Positions 1 to 11,635 of a DNA stretch of 64,000 nucleotides are shown here, in pieces. Positions within the stretch are counted from its first letter, which is position 1. Each line of letters begins with the position of its first letter. Source of the stretch: Dactylonectria macrodidyma (taxonomy: Eukaryota > Ascomycota > Sordariomycetes > Hypocreales > Nectriaceae). Where the stretch lies: the NCBI GenBank assembly GCA_020744425.1, contig JAGMUV010000025.1, positions 496,001 through 560,000 on the forward strand. Reading direction: 5' to 3'. The position numbers and the translations under genes were made by a program. The notes below the pieces were generated by a model. That model searched no databases. It was not told the DNA's origin and saw nothing but the letters and a program-made list of their open reading frames with translations.

Positions 1-617
1 AGACACCCGGTATCGCCATGCCAGGCGTCGCCACACCCGCTCTCGGACTGCCGTATCCTTCGCTGGAGCCTGCATCCATCGGCAAGACGCTTGTCGTCTA
101 TGGAGGGTCGTCTTCCGCCGGCTCCATGACGACGCAGCTAGCCACGGCAGCGGGTATCACCGTCCTGTCCATCCTGAGCGAGCGCAACTTTAGCCTCGGC
201 AGGGCCTGCGGCGCGGTCCAAGTCTTCGACTACCACGACGCGTCGTTTGTCGAAAAGGTTATTGAGGCCGCGTCTGTGTCCGGAAATGAGTTTGTCGGCA
301 TATTCGACGCAGTCTCATCACCCGAGACGTATGCAAACAGCCTCGTCATCCTCGACAAGCTGGGCGGCGGCCGCTTAGCCTGCGTACACCCTCCGCCCGG
401 GACTGTCCCCGACAACGTCAAGGCGGGCATGATCTTCGCCGTCAACGATGCGGCTACGCCTGTATGGAGAGACTATGTGTCTATCGCTCTGCAAGCGGGC
501 AAGCTCAAGTGTCTCCCGCCGCCGACCGTCGTCGGCGTGGGCTTGGAAAACATCCAGGAGGCGCTGGAGAAGAGCGAGGCTGGGGTTAGTGCCACGAAGC
601 TGGTGGTGGAACTGTAG
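1..617 (+). CDS. Zinc-binding (MDR) alcohol dehydrogenase / enoyl reductase, 3' part
   Basis: The reading frame is already open at base 3 and ends with TAG at 615-617, so this is the C-terminal part of a gene that starts outside the window; the Met at 18 is internal. About 204 residues are visible. The segment LVVYGGSSSAGSM is the glycine-rich turn of the Rossmann nucleotide-binding fold, followed by the acidic/polar loop (SERNF) and the VFDYHD strand seen in fungal zinc-binding dehydrogenases and trans-enoyl reductases. The last part (VGVGLENIQEALEKSEAGVSATKLVVEL) matches the end of the same family. It probably uses NADPH to reduce a C=C or C=O bond in the cytosol; the substrate cannot be told. 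The catalytic N-terminal half is not visible. Confidence 0.85.
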   Translation, partial: TPGIAMPGVATPALGLPYPSLEPASIGKTLVVYGGSSSAGSMTTQLATAAGITVLSILSERNFSLGRACGAVQVFDYHDASFVEKVIEAASVSGNEFVGIFDAVSSPETYANSLVILDKLGGGRLACVHPPPGTVPDNVKAGMIFAVNDAATPVWRDYVSIALQAGKLKCLPPPTVVGVGLENIQEALEKSEAGVSATKLVVEL

Positions 618-2390
618 ACAGCCACTGTTGAAGATGGGGAGCGTGAATTCGATGGTCAAAGGTGGAGTTCAAGAGGCAGGCATGTGTTAAGCCCGACTGT
701 AGACCGAATCAAGATGGAACCCAAAGTCGCAATGCCAGATTTTGTAGCAAACTTCGAATTGCCAAAGTTCAAGTCAGTGAATCTTTGACCTTGGGCATCT
801 CTTAACATTAAATTCTTGCACCAAAAAATTTTCACACTTGTCTAGCATGTCATTGATGCAAATGATGTCGTCGGTTCAGGGTGCTGGGTGGCAACGGAAA
901 CGCAAGGGATTTTGATGCTGGGCAAAACGAGCAAAATTGACTACCCCTGCTCTCCCCCTACAAGGAAAGACAATTGGGTGAGCTTCGAGACTGAGTTGGG
1001 AGAGAAAAGAGGAGTTGTCGAGGAGAGGTGTCAGAGTCGAGATGGCGGTTAGAAGGAAGGCGGGACATCGAGTAGAAATCGAGAACCTCGAGCACGTTTT
1101 TTGGTACCTTTACAGAGCGACGCGAGAAAAGTTGGATGACTTGACGAGCCAGGAAGGATGAGTTTCGCCAGATTTTCTGCACTCCAGACACCCAGTTCTG
1201 CACTTTAGCTGAGCGTCAAAGCTCGCCTATCCTGCTCCAAGTGGCAACGCGTATGGTGTATCGTTCGTACTCGTAGGGGTGAATCGTGACCTGACCGCGC
1301 CTAGGCTCCGGCAGATGGAGGCGATGGGGTAGGGCGGAAACAGCGGTCGAACTGTGGGATCGACGTACTTCGGCGGTTTGTCAACCTGTTCCTAGAGCAG
1401 AGATGTCGGCCTGGATCGGGACGGAAACACGATGCGAAAGAAATTTCATCGCTGTGGCAGGATCATCTAGTGACACGGAGAGTTAGCCCGCGGTAGCTTT
1501 CTGCCAACTGCAAGTAGAGCAAGGTGTGTTGAAGTTTCTTGGTTTAAGCATGGGAGAAATGCAACTTCAACCCGAGCGTGGTGTGTAACCTGAGTGGTGT
1601 TGATTAGTAACGGTCCATTCATTGGCTCACCTCGGCGCATCATACCCCATATGTCGGTAAACGCTGAGCTGTGGCATTTGCGCACGTCTTTATGCCTATT
1701 ACGCCTTCAAAGCGGACGACCAGTATGGTGCCGTGTGGAACTGCCGACGCATTCCGATGAACGGTAGTGCTCGAAAGAGTAACAAATGACACCGGACGGT
1801 GGAATGTCGAAGCCCCAGGGTAGCATTTTGTCGGATCATGCCATAGAGAGCACCGTACTCGGAGTCATCTTGATTGGGACGAGAATCAAAAACAGCGCAT
1901 CGATGAACAAAACGTCTAGAGGTATGTATTAATAGAGCACTACTGAGCATCTAGGCTGTGCAAAAGTGTGCGACCAGCTATCGATTCACTGACCATCGGC
2001 TCATCCCACGTAGCACTGCCCCAGCCCTGTGTTCATCTCCATATCTTTGAGACTCAGACATCACATCCCTGATGACGTAGGGGCCCAAAACCCATCACAC
2101 AATGAATTCACCAAGTAGGGATGGCAGTTATTGTGGAGAGTCAGTGCAAAAAACCGCAGCCTCGTTCTAGAATCCCCATTGGCGCTGTCGATCAATTTCC
2201 TTCCACGGGGGTGGTTCAATTTGCTGTGGCTCAGCCACCAAACTTTGTCGCGTCTCGGTCTCGCTCCCGCAATCGTATCTCGCCGTGCGTTTTGTTAGTG
2301 CTACTGCTACGTCGACTTCAGCCTGCATTTTCGGTGCCGTGTTAACCGTTCGCATCAGAATGGATGGAAGGTGGTTGTTGGGAATTTAGA
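618..2390. other. Intergenic region, no gene recognised
   Basis: About 1.8 kb separates the dehydrogenase from the RTA1-like gene. Only short open frames without family features are present on either strand. The final few hundred bases before 2549 are rich in pyrimidine and CATC/CTTC runs, as expected for a fungal promoter and 5' UTR. Confidence 0.5.
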
Positions 2391-2398
2391 TATTTAAA
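2391..2398 (+). promoter_or_regulatory. Possible TATA box of the RTA1-like gene
   Basis: TATTTAAA lies about 150 bp before the ATG at 2549 and is followed by a pyrimidine-rich leader. This is a pattern match only. Confidence 0.3.
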
Positions 2399-2548
2399 CC
2401 TGTCTGCTGTTCGTTGATGGTGGCTTGTGTCTCTTCATCATCAGCCTGCATCTCTTCACCAGTCTTCTATCTCAAACACTCCTCTCAGCATCTATACCCC
2501 ACAAATCAACAGCACCCACTTAAGCAACAACACCTGGTCTTCCCGAAA

Positions 2549-3461
2549 ATGGCCAAGCTTGAGACGTACAACGGTCACTATCTGTGGCACTACATCCCCT
2601 CGTTTCCGGCTGCCGTTGTCTTCATCGCCCTGTTCGGCCTGTTGACGGCAGGACACGCCTTCAAGCTGGTCCGACACAGGACGTGGTTCTGCATCCCTTT
2701 TGTTGTCGGTGGTGTTTGTAAGTTCCAGAATGCTTCTGAGTTTGCATATAGTCTGCTAACCCCAGTCGATAGTTGAAACAGTTGGCTATGTCGGCAGAGC
2801 CTTGGCACACGACAAGACTGGAAAACTGATTCCCTACGTCCTACAATCCACGCTGCTCCTACTTGCCCCGATTCTGTTTGCGGCATCTCTGTACATGACG
2901 CTCAGCAGAGTCATCCGTGCTGTCGGCGGCCAGTCATGCTCGATGATTCCCACCCGATGGCTCACCACCATCTTCGTCTTCGGCGACGTCTTCAGCTTCA
3001 TTGTGCAAGCCAGCGGCGCTGGCCTGCGTGTGCAGGCGGGCGAACCAAACAGCAAGATTAACCCCAACCTGGGCTCGCACGTCATCACGGGCGGTCTTGT
3101 GTTCCAGATCATCATTTTCGCCGTCTTCATCCTGGCCATCGTCAAGTTCAAGTCCAACTTCAGCAAGCATCAGGCGGCCAAGGCCACGGCGGAGATCCCC
3201 TGGACGCAGAGCCTCTGGATGCTGTACCTGACATCTGGGCTCATCATGGTCCGAAACGTTTTCCGTGTGGTCGAGTATGCTATGGGCACCGATGGATATT
3301 TGCTGAGTCACGAGTGGCCCACGTATGTATTTGATGCACCGTTGATGACTCTCACCATGGTCGCCTTCTTCTGGTGGTATCCCGGTCAGCTGCAGGGCCG
3401 AGTTTCTCCTGGAAGCGACACCGAGATGGCCAGCGCCGAGTCTTCCCAGCGCATGGGATAG
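2549..3461 (+). CDS. RTA1-like seven-transmembrane lipid-translocating family protein
   Basis: Two exons, 2549-2717 and 2773-3461, encode 285 residues. The intron has a GTAAGT donor, a CTAAC branch point and a TAG acceptor, and splicing joins VVGGV to FETVGYVGR in phase. The ATG follows a pyrimidine-rich leader. The protein has about seven hydrophobic segments and the family landmarks ETVGYVGR, FGDVFSFIVQASGAG and RNVFRVVEY...WPTYVFDAPLM. RTA1/RSB1-type proteins sit in the plasma membrane and are linked to sphingoid-base export and resistance to membrane-active compounds such as 7-aminocholesterol. The substrate here is unknown. The C-terminal tail is short and polar (SPGSDTEMASAESS). The gene stands alone between the dehydrogenase and a kinase-like pseudogene. 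Confidence 0.9.
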
Positions 3462-3691
3462 ATGGCAGAGACATGGTAGGAAGGGAGAAGAAGGAGAATA
3501 ACCGAATGGTCAAGTCAGTTGATGTACATTTTCCTTTGTCATTTTAGTCAATTTAGATGAGTTGGGAGTTGGTGCGACAAATAGTTAATCACAATGGAAG
3601 ATAAAAACATGTCTGTTTGTTCAGGATATCGAAGCACAGTGAAATGCTCTATGTAGTGATGACGAGTGGATTCCTAGGCCGCAGTTGAGAA

Positions 3692-3803
3692 GTCACTAAA
3701 AGTACAGTGGAGATACCACTAAATTATAGCTACCTAGAAGGACACTAAGTGGAAGTCTAGACTCACTAAATGATGGTAGTAAAGAGGTCACTGAATTATA
3801 GAC
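3692..3803. repeat. Degenerate short repeats with a CACTAAA core
   Basis: The core CACTAAA, or a one-base variant, occurs five times (3694, 3717, 3743, 3764, 3789) at 20-26 bp spacing, with flanking TTATAG and TAGTA words. It lies in the gap between the RTA1-like gene and the kinase-like pseudogene. It may be a small decayed satellite or transposon footprint; I assign no function. Confidence 0.35.
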
Positions 3804-5848
3804 AAACGTGCTGACAGGGAGCATGAGAAGAATCGCTGCACCACACTGGATGAATACCTTGATGACCTCCACCACTTCGTCTTTTCCCAGTTCACCGTCG
3901 AGACGAACAAGATGCTGACCTCGACTGGCTTCACCACCAAGCCGCAGAACAAGTGGTGCCCGACACAACTCAAGCCATGGTCCGACTTCCTAGAGCGACA
4001 GAGAGAAGTATTCGGTAACCTCTACGCGGCCATGCCCGTCCAAGCCCGCGCTTTCGATGGCCGCACCATCCTCGACTCCATAGGAAGCGTCGTGGCAAAG
4101 CAGCTCATCTCCAACGAGCTTATGTTGCGTCATTTCCTCAACACGCGGTATGCCGACCAGATCTGTGCCTATCTGGCTGGCGATGCCACGCGCAACCTGG
4201 TCCACGTGTCCGAGTACAAGCCGCCTCACAAGCTGGCCGCTCCGCACCTCCGTCTCGGTCTACGACCTATGAATACCCTCGCTGACGTTGTTCACCGAGT
4301 CACCGTTCCCACAAATGTTGACCCCGAAGCACTTTTCCAGTCCCACGCCGATCTCCTTACAGCGTCCGCCATCACACAAACCTACCACTACATGATCGAA
4401 GGTGGCGTTGACTACGGAATTCTAACGACGGGAGAAGCGATTGTCTTTCTCAGGCTCAACTAGGAGGAGCCGGGAACACTATATTACCACTTGGCGGAAC
4501 CTGGCCCCGAAGTAGCAGCTCATCCAAACCAATCCCAGATCTGTTCGGCCGTGGGTCAGTACTTGGCCTTTACCCTCATGGCTCTGGGTCCACCAGGGAC
4601 AAGGCGCACACATGGACAAGATGAACGTAGCCAAGCAACGAAAGTGTTGAAAAAGTGGGCGGTCAACATGGAACTCATAGTACGAGACAGTCCAGAGACC
4701 ACCAGACAGACACAACCTACTTCACCGGCCTGGATTCCCACCACTTACGACAGTGTCGACCGATCACCAAACAAGCCGCACCCAAAGAGACGCCGCCGCC
4801 GCCGCTGCCGAGGTGATATTGCCGAAGCTGACATTCTGCGGGAGGATCCCTTCGACTCTTTCGACGAAGAGTCGGATCCCATCCTCTTTTCTCCAATCCC
4901 AGGATCCCGACCATCAGCTAGTGGAGGGCAAGGAGCTCAACGCAACCGACGGGCTCGCGAACAAGAGACGCACGGAAACCACAGCGACGAACAAGACCGA
5001 GAGTACTGCACGCAGAAATTCCTGCTGGGACTCGTCAAGGGAGGCTTCCTCGACCGACGATGCCCCAACGTGGCCCTCCATCGCGACAGCGCCCAATCCG
5101 ACAGTGTAGCGTGGTCGAACTTGGCAATCGCAGCCGCCACCCGGTCAACCACGCCTAATGGCTAAGACTTCTCTGGGAGCAGCTCAATCGAACACTGGAC
5201 GAAGGCATCACCTCGCTGGGGCAGGGCGGCGCTCGTGGCGTCCTCTTCAAGGTCACCCTACTTGTCTACGGCTACAACTTCGTCAGCAAGGGCTCGGTCT
5301 AGGCTTTCATCCCCGATCTCGAGCACGAAGCTGCCGTCTACGACCGCCTTCTGGCACTGCAAGGCGCTAACGTGCCTGTATTCCTGGGCGCCATTGACCT
5401 CCGAACCATGGACAAGATATACTACTACTACCACCGAGTGTATGTCATCCACATGACATTTTTCTCCTGGGGAGAGCATCCGATCAGGCCAGTGAGAACC
5501 GTGGACAGCGAGGGGCAGCTGCTCGGGGATAAGGCAATGCAGTCATTGCTCGCGATGCATGACCGAGGCGTGGTCCACAAGGACGTGCGTGACTTGAACA
5601 TGCTATTTAACCCCGAGACGGACGGGGTCATGATGATTGACTTCGAGCGTTCTTTGCTCTTGGAGATGTCTCGATGTTCGCTGGCGCAGACGGTCTCGAA
5701 GATGCGAGTCCAGGAGGAAGAGGAGAATGTCAAGCCTACGACTGGTGAAGAGGCACGCGACGGGGCCCGAACAGGTCAAACAGAGATGGACGCCGATATC
5801 TGGAGGATCAATTTGATGTTTTTGGAACTGCGGGGGCGCCGAGAGTAA
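3800..5848 (+). pseudogene. Fungal-type protein kinase-like (FunK1-type) pseudogene
   Basis: Coding similarity runs from about 3800 to the stop at 5848, but the frame is broken. An in-frame TAG sits at 4461-4463 where the family normally has an acidic/Trp stretch before EPGTLYYHLAEPGPEV, and reading resumes in the same frame immediately after it. A second TAG lies near 5300 (after NFVSKGSV), and the frame changes between about 5110 and 5168. The N-terminal part matches the region before the kinase fold in fungal kinase-like proteins. The kinase part keeps a degenerate catalytic loop (HKDVRDLN near 5575, in place of HRD...N) and MIDFERSLLLE in place of the DFG loop. The family is expanded and of unclear function in fungi. 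No single open frame could give a full protein, so it is probably dead. Confidence 0.8.
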
Positions 5849-7616
5849 CGAATTATGAGATCAACGACTTAACGAGAGCCTGGCCATAGAAGGGTTGGCT
5901 AATACGGCGGTCAATTTGGTATTGAGAAAAGTGCAAGTGCATAGTCAAGTAGGAAAACGGGATGTAATGAGGAGCATGAGTGTACATGATCTTCATTTGT
6001 TGATGTAGTAACATGTCATAAATTAGCAACGGTTAAGATTGGTGAATGCGTGAATACGCGGAGCAAATGGGTACTTTTGAACTTGGCCATGATTTAACTA
6101 TACTAGTGTTATCTTACGTGAATAGCTCAAACCTACAGATAACACACCATGCGCGCTCGGTGAGGTGCAATCCTGGGCTCAGTTAACAAGTGGCGATGCT
6201 CCATTCGTCGCAGTCATTCGAGAGTTTGATGGACTTGCCGTCCAGCCGCGGCAGCCCCGAGGCCTGTTGCACTTAACCTCAAGCATAACGAAACTCATCT
6301 GCAAATTGGATTTTAGCATGTCAGATTAGACTGCTGGATAATCATGGTGCAACACCTAAAAAAAAAAAAAAGCTATAGTGGCATGCGAAACCGAGACCGA
6401 AGCCGCAACCGAAACTTGGGCCCTGACAAAAGTAAGCATATTGGGCTGTGCTGAGGAATTAAACTTGCACTAAGAGTCTCCGCTACTGCACTCGCGCCAT
6501 TTTTGTTTTTTGTCTTACCGCAGGGCTGTAATCGAGCTGATACGTATCTCATGTGCAATTGGTGCGCGGGTCGTGATGATGCATGGGTGCATCTGACTCC
6601 GAGAGTAGAGCCGCCAATCATGTTTGAGCTGGGGAAACTTGTAGCACTAAACGGCACTCCTTGCCATGGTTCACGTGCCCTTTCAGAACTTGGGAACTGT
6701 ATCGGTCGTTTTTCTCGGCGCAATTTGTTTCTTGGACCTTGCTTGTTGGAGGCTCAGTTGAGTTTGGAAACCGGGATTGGACCACTTTGGTAGATGGTTG
6801 AATGTGGACTGGGGCAGTGATGGGGAGAAAAATTCCAAACCGGGCAATGACATGAATTAAACAAGCAAAGAGGAGTGCGAATATATTCGTAGCAAGCAAG
6901 AAAGCGGAAATTGCTAAAAGGAAGGGGCGTAGCCGGAATGTATTTGTTCCACCCATCATCCGGAGCTCCTAGGCTCTAGCCACAGTGGACTCGGACAGTA
7001 AGAAATCCTTTCTTGATCAGGTATTATCAGATTAGGCTTTTTCGAATTCATCTTGTCTTTGTCTAGCCCAAGGACTTTGTCAACTCACAAGGGATGCGTC
7101 ACTATCGAGAAACCCCTTTTCCGTCTAAGGCAGTGCTGCCATTCCTGCGAAGCAAAATTTGTGCATTGCCACAAGCTAATGAGCCGAATTAACTAAGCTT
7201 AGCTCTGGTTCGTCTTCGAAACTCGATGTGGTAACGGAATCGTAAATAAGAACGTGGTCGTATATCCGGATTTGTTTTACCAGAGTGAGCAGTTGCGTAA
7301 CAAAGTTGTCAAATTGAGTTAACAATAGAAGAATATTGTCTATGTAGTTTATGTCTAAACACAAGTAAAAATCATCGCGAGTCCTTACATGACTACGGAC
7401 TTTTATCGGGGCTCTAAATACAGACCCTCTGTTTAGTGGACTCAACGTCTTTTTCGCATTGGAGGAGTTTTGTAAGCCTGCCAAATCCCTGCCTTTGTTC
7501 CATACACCTCTCCGTTCACGCTCCAGGACTTCCGCAGTTTAGGTGCATGTGTCGCAAGATTTATGATACTCGAGTTTCGGCGACAGTAGTGGTGGATTGA
7601 TCGTCAAACCTAACCA
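5849..7616. other. Intergenic region, no gene recognised
   Basis: About 1.8 kb of mixed composition. It has a poly-A run at about 6358-6371 and a few short open frames with no family features. Part of it is the shared 3' space between the kinase-like pseudogene and the DMT transporter on the other strand. Confidence 0.45.
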
Positions 7617-9147
7617 TCAGCTTTCCACGGTATCAGAGCTCAAAAGCCGCCTCTCTTCGTCGGCCGCTGGTTTGCTTTGCTCGACAGGAGCCTTCTTCTG
7701 CAAGCTGACCCAAACAGCCGCACCAATAATCAGGGCACTTCCAAGAAAGCTTGTAAGTGGCGGTGTTGTTCCCCAGACCACACGCTCGATAATCAGCGCG
7801 AAGACCATTTGGGAGTACTATTCAGATGTTAGCAAAAAACCATCACTGGATTTGTGTCATCGGAAACTTACGATCAGATTAGTTGCTCTGCCGGCCTTTT
7901 CTCTCTGTAGCCCTTCTGTGAGAAGAACCTGAAGCAAGAAACCGGAGATACCAATGGAAAGGAGAAGGACCCTATCATGCCATATAAGTGATTGTTCTTT
8001 CGATGATGCGGTCAAGAGTTTCTTACCATTGAACTGGGGTTTGAGGAATCTCAAAATGGAGATTTGGGTGAACCATGATGATGGCAAACGAGCTAACCGA
8101 AGCAAATACTGCAAAGTAGTTGACGCTCACGAGCGAATGTGTTCGCTTCCCAATCACACGAATAGTAGCATAAGCTGAAGCTGCTGCAAAAGATCCCATG
8201 ATGGCACAAGCGACGGCGATGGACCGCTCAGTCGGAGTTGCTTCAACCGGAGGAAGTATGCCACCTCGAGTATCGATGCTGAGAGTCGATTGAGCTGAGC
8301 TCAATGACAGGGAAGACGGATTACTGGCATCGTGGCTTGGGAAGAGGAAGGCTGGCCGAGCGATGAACAAAACACCGACAAATGCGATAAGCCCAGCAAA
8401 AGCTTCTTTGATTGTGAACGGTTCCTGGTTTCATGACGCGTTAGTTAGAGCTAATTCGTAAATATCACAAGACGATCCTACATTGAGAGCAACCCAACAC
8501 ACGAATGCTGTAAGAGTGGGCACGAGAAACGTGATGACCGTGGCATCCGAAATTTCGAGGTATGATAGTGAATCTGATTCGGTATATTAGAAAGCAATGA
8601 TCTTTAGAGTCGTCGGGAAAGCTTGCAGTATAGCCCAAACAGCCCGGTTGTGCCCGCGATGCCTCGGATGACGAGCAAGCCTCTCACAGCGCGTTGGCCT
8701 AAGGGGAACCCTGGCACCTGCTTGTACCACAGGTATAGTGAGCCGATGACCGCCGTCGTGAACATGCGCACGAAGATGATTTGCAGTGCATGGAATTTGG
8801 TTTCGAAGCCGGTCTCCAGAAGTCGGGTTGTCATGGACATCTATTCAGTCAATATTTGCCGCTTGCTAGGTTATTTGGCTCTTGAAGATAGCACTTACGA
8901 TTGAAGCAAACATTTGAGCCAGGAATACAAAGAAAAGGCCAATATTTTTGGCGTAAAATGCCTTGAGCCTCGGCCAGACGCCGACGCTTACGCTCTCATG
9001 GTCGCAACTCTGGTCATGGGCGGAGGCTGGCACAGATGATGCATCAGATGCGCCCTGCAGAAGGGGCCCGTCCGAATTGGAAGCATTCGGCTTATTGGAA
9101 GCATTCGGCTTATTGGAAGCCTGGGGCTTCACCGTTCCGTACGACAT
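7617..9147 (-). CDS. DMT-superfamily (EamA) membrane transporter
   Basis: Six exons on the minus strand, 9147-8899, 8840-8627, 8573-8482, 8424-8027, 7971-7872 and 7817-7617, give 417 residues with all phases consistent. Intron 2 uses a GC donor (T|GCAAGC), giving ...FGLYYSLSYLEISDATVITFL, which is the diagnostic EamA segment. About ten hydrophobic helices are seen, in two EamA halves. Other landmarks are QIIFVRMF, RGIAGTTGLFGLYY, GLIAFVGVLFIARP and the C-terminal QMVFALIIERVVWG. The N-terminus is a soluble tail of about 60 residues with a KPNAS repeat, and the C-terminus ends in a polar tail. Fungal members of this group resemble plasma-membrane or vacuolar solute carriers of unknown substrate. 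The gene is divergent from the F-box gene, with 625 bp between the two ATGs. Confidence 0.88.
9076..9120. repeat. 18-bp in-frame tandem repeat in the transporter N-terminus
   Basis: Two full copies (9076-9093 and 9094-9111) and a partial third copy of an 18-bp unit encode repeated N-K-P-N-A-S in the soluble N-terminal tail of the DMT transporter. The unit is a multiple of three, so copy changes would keep the frame. Confidence 0.8.
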
Positions 9148-9772
9148 CTCTGCAGCAGTCTATGGAGAGTTGAGATGTGGAATCTCGCTCGGGGGATTTT
9201 TTTCGTTGGTGGATTCACACAGTGCAAATAAGTTCTCACTCAATTGCGGGGTATGTGAAGAGAAGCCACAAGTTGCACAGTGTGGCTTTTCGAGGATTAA
9301 TAAGCCATAGTGACAATGATGGTCTGGCTTATGAACCAGGCGTCCCGTTTGATTGAAGCCGAGAAACAGTCGTAAGCCTTGTAAAGTCAATCACTGCGTT
9401 GAGTTTTAGGATTGGGTTGGTCGATCGAGAAGAAACTATTCGCAAAACACATCATTTTTGATCTAATGCGCATGTTTTGACTTCAATCTTAGTTTCGTTT
9501 TCAGCGTTGTGCCATGATGAACAACTCGGCGAGTCCTCTCAAAGGATGGTGATGCTGTTCTCGAAGATGTCATCTCCACACCGGAGGGCATAGGCCAGGA
9601 TCTTTTATGAAGTGCGTTCATGTTCACAAAATGTGCAACCAACACCCAGCACAAATCTATCACGTGATGGAATGCTGAGTTATTTACCCTTTAAAGCTTG
9701 ATCCGAATCCCTTCAAACTTGCATCCAACATCTTACTAGCTTCTTTCCCGAAGCCTCACCAACTCCATTCTA
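9148..9772. promoter_or_regulatory. Divergent promoter region: DMT transporter / F-box gene
   Basis: These 625 bp separate two divergent start codons and contain no coding region. No clear TATA box was found. Short open frames here look accidental. Confidence 0.5.
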
Positions 9773-11407
9773 ATGGAAGGATCCAAATTCATCAAAATAG
9801 GGCGTTCGCCTATCACCCATCTACCCCCAGAGATCCTAGAATCGATCTTGTGTCAGTTGCCAAACAGTGACATCAAGAGTCTGCGAGCAACATGCATCCA
9901 TCTCAATCAAGTTGTTCCACTCCGTCTCAGCCGCGTTTTCCTGTCGCCCAACCCCGTCAATGTCGATGTCTTTAGGGCTATTGCAGACCATGAAATATTC
10001 AGAAAGAACATTATTGAGATAATTTACGATGATGCGCGTTTTGCTGACTCGTTGGCCGAAGGCGAGGTCTCTGTCCGGGATTTCAACGACGATTCTGATG
10101 ACTACAATGACATTGGCGATGTATCTGGAGTTCCAGCTTGGTACTTGCGCCAATATCGAGATAACGCTGGATGTATTGATTTCTACGGTGTCCAGGATGT
10201 CAAGCGGCCACACCACATCGAAGTTGCAGAGCGCTTCAAATCCCGGCCTAGTCCGGCAGAGTCATACCGGCTGTATCAGGATCTCTTGCGAGGGCAAGAC
10301 CAGGTCATCGCCGCAAACAGCGACGCCGGTGCACTACGCTACGGGCTATCTCGATTTACAAACCTACAAAGAATCACCATAACTCCTGCGGCTCATGGCT
10401 CCCCTGTTCAACCTTTGTACCAGACGCCCATGATTCGTTCACTTCCACCCGGGCTGATCTATCCGCTTCCTCGCGGATGGCCGATAGCCGAAGAGGGCGA
10501 AAATGAACCGTTTGCGGAGAGCTGGTACGGCGACGAGAAGAGCAAGTGGCGCGGGTTTTGCCTCGTGACTTCTGTCGCTGCTCAATATTTTCGCGAGAAC
10601 CCGGCGGCGAGTATCTTCGAGTTCGTCGTTGATACCAATCATCTCCTCACCGGTATCAGCTGCCGTCTCTTTGATGATGCCGGCAGCCCCGAGTACAAAG
10701 ATCTCGTCACAATCCTCAGTCAACCTGGGCTTTCTCGCATCGACATGTCTCTGCTCGTTGGCGGTCAAGATGAGCAAGGCTGGCACGCATTCCGCAGTGG
10801 ATGCCTCCACCGTGCGCTGCGCAGAGCCCCGGGCTTGCAATGTGTGAAGCTCTCAACCAATCTCGGGGACCCAGAAAACCTCGATGACCCAATGGCAACG
10901 GATGGTGAAGACCACTGGATGCCGCTTCGCACTATCTTCCCCGTCGAGATGTGGCCCAATCTTCGGCATTTCTGTCTTTCGCGCTTCATCGTCAAGCAGG
11001 CAGATGTGGTAAGACTGCTGCTCGCACTGCCTTTGACACTTCAGTCAGTTGAACTCAGCTTCCTTTCCTTCGTTCAAAATAGCGACCACTACCAGGGCTT
11101 GCTGGAAGACATGCGAAGCAAGCTGGGCTGGCGTGAGCGACCAGCTACAGAGCGGCCGAAGATAGTCATATATGGCGATCATGAGCCGCAGGTTCAAGAG
11201 AAACCCATTGACGTCAGTCATGAGGCAGAAAACTTCCTGTACGGCGACGGCAAGAATCCCTTTCAAAGATCAGCCATTGCTTCAGGTACAGGCCTCCGAG
11301 TGGATAAATTTGATCCCAACTTTGAAAGACCCAATGCTTGCTCTTTGGATTTGATGAGATTGGGCATCGTGGAAAAGGATGATTGGTACAGAAAACACCA
11401 CAGGTGA
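9773..11407 (+). CDS. F-box domain protein
   Basis: A single open frame encodes 544 residues from an ATG preceded by CTCCATTCTA. Residues about 14-55 (ITHLPPEILESILCQL, then SLRATC and LSRVFLS) are an F-box of the fungal LPPEI type. This would bind Skp1 in an SCF ubiquitin ligase. The rest has weak leucine-rich patterns (WPNLRHFCLSRF, LLLALPLTLQSVELSFLSF near residues 400-440), typical of fungal F-box/LRR-like proteins that present targets. The target is unknown. The stop codon TGA is embedded in a donor-like AG|GTGAGT, so a small terminal exon is possible: an acceptor near 11460 would change only the last few residues. The gene is divergent from the DMT transporter. Confidence 0.85.
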   Translation: MEGSKFIKIGRSPITHLPPEILESILCQLPNSDIKSLRATCIHLNQVVPLRLSRVFLSPNPVNVDVFRAIADHEIFRKNIIEIIYDDARFADSLAEGEVSVRDFNDDSDDYNDIGDVSGVPAWYLRQYRDNAGCIDFYGVQDVKRPHHIEVAERFKSRPSPAESYRLYQDLLRGQDQVIAANSDAGALRYGLSRFTNLQRITITPAAHGSPVQPLYQTPMIRSLPPGLIYPLPRGWPIAEEGENEPFAESWYGDEKSKWRGFCLVTSVAAQYFRENPAASIFEFVVDTNHLLTGISCRLFDDAGSPEYKDLVTILSQPGLSRIDMSLLVGGQDEQGWHAFRSGCLHRALRRAPGLQCVKLSTNLGDPENLDDPMATDGEDHWMPLRTIFPVEMWPNLRHFCLSRFIVKQADVVRLLLALPLTLQSVELSFLSFVQNSDHYQGLLEDMRSKLGWRERPATERPKIVIYGDHEPQVQEKPIDVSHEAENFLYGDGKNPFQRSAIASGTGLRVDKFDPNFERPNACSLDLMRLGIVEKDDWYRKHHR

Positions 11408-11635
11408 GTCCCTGGTATGAAGTAGAATTAGAGCCAGGTTGAGAAAATCGAAACACCAATAGCAGTTTATAAAAAGAGAGATATACGCTTAGACGGGTTT
11501 GCAAATTGTTCCAATCGCCCGGCAGAGGCCAACCACTTCTTGTTTTACTCCTCACCCCTAGCCCATGTATCTTAATAAGTCAACTAGACTGAAGTTACTA
11601 ACCCCTGAATCATCAACCAGATATAGTGGGATTTA

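Noticed and set aside
2834..3311. Long open frames antisense to the RTA1-like gene
   Set aside because: They are shadows of a well-supported sense gene and carry no family features.
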